Positions 59,264 through 64,000 of a stretch of DNA of 64,000 nucleotides are shown piece by piece (position 1 is the first letter of the stretch; each line of letters begins with the position of its first letter). Origin of the DNA: Mesocentrotus franciscanus (lineage: Eukaryota > Echinodermata > Echinoidea > Camarodonta > Strongylocentrotidae); NCBI GenBank assembly GCA_037976565.1, contig CP137672.1, positions 28,484,877 to 28,548,876 on the forward strand. Reading direction: 5' to 3'. Made by a program: the position numbers and the translations under genes. The notes beneath the pieces were generated by a model. That model saw nothing but the letters and a program-made list of their open reading frames with translations, did no database searches and was not told where the DNA came from.

Positions 59264-59913
59264 TGCCTGGATTACATTTGCCCCGGGCGCCGTACGATAA
59301 ATTAGTCTACGATTATTTTGTGCGATTTTGGGGGCATCGTAGGAGGCTACGGGCTACGATGTTTGGGTTTACATTATCTACGAGCATCGTGCCATTTCTT
59401 GTATTGGCCCTTGCGGGCAGGCCGGGGCAAATCCGTACAGAGGCTGCTCGGAGATTTACGGAAATCGTGCAATTTCAATGCAGTAGCCGTGCAGTCTTCG
59501 CAGCCTTCGCACGGAAATCGTACGGAGCCCGTGCAGCTTCCGTGCAAAGGTTACGCGGAGAAGGCGCGGTGACCGTGCAGCCGCCGTGCCGTTTTGAAGC
59601 GTGTTTTGGAATCCATGTTCACCGAAAAACCATGCGTTTGCTGCACGATCAGCGCGAGTCCTCCGCGTGTCCGTGCGGGGATTGTGCAATGACACCTACG
59701 ACATGTCTACGGACTACGGGCTTACGATTTTTCAAATTTGTATAACTTTCTGCGAAACAAATTCGTAGAGGCCGCGGAGCTCCGCGGAGCCCGTGAATCC
59801 GTACGAAAATCTCACGGCCGCCTCCTGTCTCTGTACGGAGGCCGCACGGAAAAGGGGATACGGGCAGGATATGGACTCCGTAGACTAATCGCAGGCCAAA
59901 TGTAATCCAGGCA
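59264..59913. mobile_element. 650-bp PIF/Harbinger-like MITE, TAA target duplication
   Basis: TGCCTGGATTACATTTG at 59264-59280 is the exact complement of 59897-59913. TAA flanks both ends (59261-59263, 59914-59916). Subterminal TTAGTCTACG is also inverted (59301; 59881). The interior is GC-rich with many CCGTGCAG/CGTACGG words, unlike the AT-rich surroundings. The 167-codon frame across it is composition-driven. A three-base TWA duplication is the hallmark of PIF/Harbinger. Confidence 0.85.
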
Positions 59914-59987
59914 TAAAGAGCAATAGGGACTTTTAGATTTGCACGACGAGAACGTGGACTGCTACATGTAACATCCTTTTAATGCAA

Positions 59988-60044
59988 TGTGACGTCCTTT
60001 TAAGGCACTGGTAGTGCCCGGGAGTGCCTTAAAAGGACGTCACA
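59988..60044. repeat. Perfect 22-bp hairpin
   Basis: 59988-60009 (TGTGACGTCCTTTTAAGGCA plus CT) is the exact complement of 60023-60044, with a 13-base loop TGGTAGTGCCCGG-like. The stem includes GACGTC and TTTTAAGG. Confidence 0.85.
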
Positions 60045-60390
60045 TCTAGTTTCAAAGAATCGGAGCAGCTTTGTGTAGTAACAAAAACCTTTTGTGTACG
60101 ACCACAATGAAAGGCAGAGGAGCCTAAGATGGGGGGGGGGGGTGGGAGTGCACAATGTCCAAAATGTCATAAGAACTACATCGTGCTCGTTTTTAAAGCA
60201 AAATATCCCTTCTCTTTATAAGAGCTGTGCCCTTTTACAATAAAAAGTTTGCCCCTTTAAACTACCATGACATATTCTTTCCAACTGCTAAGAAGAGACA
60301 TTTCCAACCTTTCATCCTTAAAACCCTATGCTCTTTTGAACTTTATAGACTACTAAAGTAATCAATCGCCCCTTGTTCAAGACTATAAAG

Positions 60391-62320
60391 GTTTAGACAA
60401 TGGATGAGATTTCGGACTTAAGGCAAATACATTTACATTTCCAAATGTCATTAATTTAAAAAAAATGACTGAGACATGAGTACTATAAGTGCTATGACAA
60501 GATGTCATTATCACCCCCATCTCTTCTCATATCGGAGTAAAAAAACCCCTGAAATAAAGTTTGGAAACTCATGTTGGATCAATTATAGATCTTTTATCAT
60601 GGCATAATCATCGCTTTGATTATTATCATTAGAATGTGTGTATATTTCTCTTTAAAATGATACCGTATGTGTAATGATTTTGCAGTCATTGAGTGAGCAG
60701 TACATCAGAATGAGGGGCTGAATGAATCTGGTAAGCACTGGTACTATCATGCAGGAACTCTTATTTCTTTGACATAATTATAGAGACTGTGATTTTTGTA
60801 AATGACAGTGGGGCTATTGTTCCAAACTGGTCATCTATTAATGCCAAATTCTAAAGAATCTGAAATTAAAGTTCATTCAATATGGCGATATGTCAGGCAA
60901 GATTCGCTAATGTTTGGTCATCAGCTTTCTGAAGCATCACGCCTAGGTTAACAACTGTCGACAAGGCACGGGCAATGGGCCAATTTGAATGAACAGTCGA
61001 ACAAGAGCAGGAAATTTCGCAACATTTCACTTATGACTTACCCCTTATTTCAATCTACTGAACATTTCATTACTGACAAATCATAATAAATTTATCATTT
61101 TGAAAAGGAATAAACTCACTTTCTAGTGACTCTAAACATGGCGATCTCTATGCCATGACAAGAGAAATGTGAGCCATCATTCTTGACTTTCCAAACAATT
61201 TTTTTAAGGGGTTTATCTTCCAATGATTTGGTGCGCACATTTAACATGTTCATTACCGTAGACATATACTATGCGCTATGTCACCGAGGTTTGGTAACAA
61301 ATGCAGTTTAATATTGCTTCTGAAAGAAATGATATATTTTTAAAGAATCAAACCTTTCCTTAATTGAAATCGTTTGTTATGCTGTTCACGCAAGCGGGTT
61401 TTACATAAAAGATTCTTATCATCAATGGTGGAGGCTTGTGGAGCATGGGTATAATGAGATTTCAAAAACATGTTGCAAGAACTTTAAAGGGTACCATGTC
61501 AATGTTAAGTGGTGGGGAACTTGCTCGTCAAAATACTCTGTACCGGATGAACATGACTCGCTAAAAGTAGTACCGTCAATATTCATAGAATAAATCCCAC
61601 CTCTGTGGCAAAGGTAATAAATACGTGGTTATCATCTATTCTTTATTTTATTTTCATTTTTTGTTAATGTATTTTCTATTTAAATTGAAAATTCATTCAC
61701 ATATTTCTTGTAAATGATCTAGGATAATTCTTGAATGATCAGTTATTTAATGAGGATACCAATTAATTTGTTTATTACCTGTTTATATGCTTGTGTATTT
61801 ATCAAGTTTGTTTTTGTGTTGTTATATTTGCTTTATTCTTACCAGAGAGTATTTACGAACTGGCTCATTGCCATAACTCAAATTGCAAAAATAAGTTGGT
61901 GCTCTTCTGGAGTGAAGAATTCTCATAAATGAAATAGATTTGTCAACTGCTATATATCTTAGTATTTTTAAATTAATTAGTTACAATTGTTCCCCTGTTA
62001 TATATTTTTCACCAAATATAATTTCTATCTTCTCAGCTATGATGTTTCCTCTTTGAAAAGTAAAGGTTTTGTTATTGAATTCAAAATTATTTCCAACGAA
62101 AGCTTGGTGCATGATACATGAACAACTTCAACTGGTACGTCACATTTTCAAAAAAAATTATGTGCCCATGTCATGCTAAAAGGCATCACATCATGCCAAG
62201 AATATCTTCATTTATATATCTCTTGTACATTTTCGTAAGCAATATTGTACATCAAAGGGTAGTGATACATCTAATTTGTCAGAATACCTTCACTTATTCT
62301 TTGGGGTAAGGTTTACTTTA
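60391..62320. other. About 1.9 kb without supported genes
   Basis: AT-rich. 61365-61420 is weakly similar to 53685-53740. Frames of about 65 codons are Ile/Leu/Phe-rich noise. Confidence 0.5.
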
Positions 62321-62321
62321 A

Positions 62322-62387
62322 AGTAGATCATTGGTATGAACGGCATGGTCTGATCGTCCATGTTGACATGCAAGGGATTAATATTGA
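62322..62387 (+). repeat. Repeat F, copy 2
   Basis: See 57320-57400. It sits against the 5' truncation point of the R2-like frame and may be the upstream part of that retroelement or the insertion flank. Confidence 0.6.
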
Positions 62388-63491
62388 TATAAATACATTT
62401 TGTCATCTGTTAAATTTCTCTTGACGGTACACGACCTCACCAAAACACAATTGTTTAAACTAGATGCTCTCAGTAGCAAGTACGTGAAAAAGTGGTTAGA
62501 ATTTCCCCCACGCGGAGCCACGTCTGCAATAATCCACAGTCCATGTGGATTAGATATTCCCCAATTGTCACAGGTATATTTCGAATGCCACTGCATGAGC
62601 ATAGCACATGGTCTTACAAGAGCTGACACAAGGGTTCAGGTCGCTGTTGAACAAAAACTGGATCGGGAGTTAAGTTACAGTAACAAATCCTATGGAAATG
62701 TAGAAGCGGCAATCGTTGTAGAAAAGGTCATTAGTTCAATGTCAGATAACAATTGGAAAATGTTGAGGAAGGGAGTGAAATCTGACGTCAGAGAAGAAAG
62801 GGATAAGAAGTGGGTCAGTAAAACCCAAACGCTGGTGGTTCAAGGACAATACCTAAACCTGTTAAACGAACAAGATGTCGATATATCATGGAAACGCATA
62901 ATCTATAATCTTCCCAGAAGAGTGCTAAGTTTTGCCGTTAGGGCTTCCATTGATGCACTCCCTACATTCCGAAATCTACAAAGATGGGGAAAGCGCCTAA
63001 CAGGCAAATGTGATCTTTGCAACAATACGCAAACCCTACATCATGTATTAAACCATTGTCAAACGATGTTAACTCAAGGGCGCTACACATGGCGGCATGA
63101 TAGTATTTTGAGCTACATATCGCAAGTAGTGCAATCATCTGAACTGGTATCAAACGGGAGCATACGTGTAAACGTCGATTTACCAGGTAGCATGACAAGT
63201 AACAGAAGTACTATTCCGGTAAACATATTACCAACATCAGACCGCCCTGACATGGTCCTTTTCCACCCTCATGAAAAAGAAATGTTCATCTTTGAATTGA
63301 CAGTCCCATTTGAGAATAACATGACGAATAGCTATAGGTACAAGGTTAATAAGTACACATCCCTTGTTAATAACCTGAGACACTCTGGTTATAAATGTAC
63401 ACTGTGGTGCGTAGAAATTGGATCAAGGGGATATATTTCCGAAGAAAATAGAGCAGCACTAAAAGGGATGCTAAAATTGATAATGGTATAA
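62388..63491 (+). CDS. R2-type retrotransposon C-terminus with restriction-like endonuclease
   Basis: Open for 368 codons after a TGA at 62385, with no ATG at the 5' side, so the N-terminal part (DNA-binding fingers and the RT catalytic core) is missing. Residues of the 363-aa frame: about 20-90 are a thumb-type region (KYVKKWLEFPPRGATSAIIH, GLDIPQLSQVYFE). About 165-200 contain RRVLSFAVRASIDALPT. A zinc knuckle CDLCNNTQTLHHVLNHC (C-x2-C-x7-H-x4-C) follows near 205-221. Near 280-300 comes RPDMVLFH..EMFIFELTVPFE, the PD..E-x-T core of the restriction-like endonuclease, with YRYKVNKYTSL after it. This order is diagnostic of RLE-encoding LINEs (R2/R4/NeSL/HERO group), which nick target DNA before reverse transcription. 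The frame is undamaged, so the insertion is young or selected. Confidence 0.85.
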   Translation, partial: YKYILSSVKFLLTVHDLTKTQLFKLDALSSKYVKKWLEFPPRGATSAIIHSPCGLDIPQLSQVYFECHCMSIAHGLTRADTRVQVAVEQKLDRELSYSNKSYGNVEAAIVVEKVISSMSDNNWKMLRKGVKSDVREERDKKWVSKTQTLVVQGQYLNLLNEQDVDISWKRIIYNLPRRVLSFAVRASIDALPTFRNLQRWGKRLTGKCDLCNNTQTLHHVLNHCQTMLTQGRYTWRHDSILSYISQVVQSSELVSNGSIRVNVDLPGSMTSNRSTIPVNILPTSDRPDMVLFHPHEKEMFIFELTVPFENNMTNSYRYKVNKYTSLVNNLRHSGYKCTLWCVEIGSRGYISEENRAALKGMLKLIMV

Positions 63492-63720
63492 AAACAAATT
63501 AAACATGTCTGTCAGACGCTGAGCCGACTAGCCCTTGTAACATCCTATGGAGTCTACCAGCTCAGAAATGAACCACAATGGACTGATGCGGGGTACATGT
63601 CCGTCCCTGACTCACAGGTCCTTAAATAGACACCCACTCCCTCCCCTGAACATATTGAAGAACCCATCCTATTTTAGATGGTCACTTTAGACAATTAATC
63701 TTACAAGGGGAACAACAGTG
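63492..63720 (+). other. Probable 3' UTR of the R2-type element
   Basis: Follows the stop directly: CATGTCTGTCAGACGCTGAG, 'ccgactagcccttgtaac', GGGGTACATGTCCGTCCCTG. It is more GC-rich than the flanking DNA, as in R2-group 3' UTRs that fold for recognition by their own protein. The exact 3' end is unknown. Confidence 0.45.
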
Positions 63721-64000
63721 CAAGTACGAAGGAGATGTACTTTCATTTTGTTTTTCTTTCTTCAAATGTATAACTACGACAATGCTCAAAGATGTATACA
63801 ACGATGCAATACCTGTTATGAATTTTATGTATTATGCAATATATAAAATGTATTTATTTAAGAAACCATTTTGTATTTAAATACTACATGTATACCATTC
63901 CACGTTTGATGTAAGTAATATTTATCCGAGTAGAAAGACAATTTAGATTCATGACCCACATTCGTAAAACAAACTATTAGTATCACAATCATAGTAATAA
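63721..64000. other. No feature recognised
   Basis: AT-rich sequence running to the window end. Confidence 0.5.

Larger units (their letters stand above)
58403..60390 (+). mobile_element. Second large GTGCCCC-array element
   Basis: Starts GGAGGCGGCGCTAACAGGGG, related to the edge at 25918. An array of AAGTGCCCC(C)TTTT units follows at 58480-58810, 59100-59260 and more weakly 60190-60380. It is split by a SINE at 58814-59097 and a Harbinger-like MITE at 59264-59913. The right boundary is unclear. Confidence 0.6.

Noticed and set aside
59242..59745. A 167-codon GC-rich plus-strand frame
   Set aside because: It starts outside the Harbinger-like MITE and crosses its left terminal repeat; the frame reflects GC-rich composition with few stop codons.

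Overview
The window is AT-rich, non-coding-dominated eukaryotic nuclear DNA, most likely from a marine invertebrate deuterostome. An echinoderm, such as a sea urchin, fits best: the repeats are dispersed tRNA-derived SINEs with (ATT)n tails, many foldback/MITE elements with 'CAGGGGCGGATCC'-type ends, and Ty3/Gypsy, BEL/Pao, CR1/L2-like and R2-like retroelement relics. The taxon is inferred from style, not from a diagnostic gene. There are no bacterial operons, rRNAs or CRISPR arrays. Nearly all short open frames lie in simple repeats or transposon debris.

Layout. 1-2.7 kb: copy 1 of a dispersed repeat (family A) carrying a 182-bp foldback MITE. 3.1-6.3 kb: an element containing a ~115-bp-period array of 'GCTCGCTCGCC' units. 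6.5-8.8 kb: a 2.3-kb element with perfect 17-bp terminal inverted repeats and eight internal copies of GTGACGTACGGGACA. 9.1-9.8 kb: a foldback element. 13.4-14.2 kb (minus): two phase-compatible exons with a death-domain-like module, the best host-gene candidate. 15.4-19 kb: two more family-A copies around a purine-rich satellite with a 351-bp higher-order repeat, next to a frameshifted SAP-like first exon. 20-23 kb: two SINEs, a foldback MITE and a short 'GTGCCCC' element. 24.1-25.3 kb: a decayed LINE.

25.3-31.6 kb is a segment interrupted by three insertions; the near-intact copy at 44.66-45.48 kb supplies the empty sites. 33.06-41.2 kb (minus): a decayed Ty3/Gypsy element split by a 5.15-kb composite insertion that is itself a large inverted repeat. 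43.5-47.8 kb: SINE, foldback array, MITEs and a 94-bp tandem-repeat element. 48.7-51.8 kb: a hAT-like MITE, a LINE relic and a BEL/Pao relic. 52-62 kb: mostly gene-free, with LINE tails, a second GTGCCCC element carrying a SINE and a Harbinger-like MITE, and several hairpins. 62.4-63.5 kb: an intact 363-codon frame encoding the C-terminal zinc knuckle and restriction-like endonuclease of an R2-type retrotransposon.

The main value of the window is its record of nested insertions, which can be read from internal duplicates without outside data. No host pathway can be assembled. All family names come from motif recognition by eye and were not confirmed by search.
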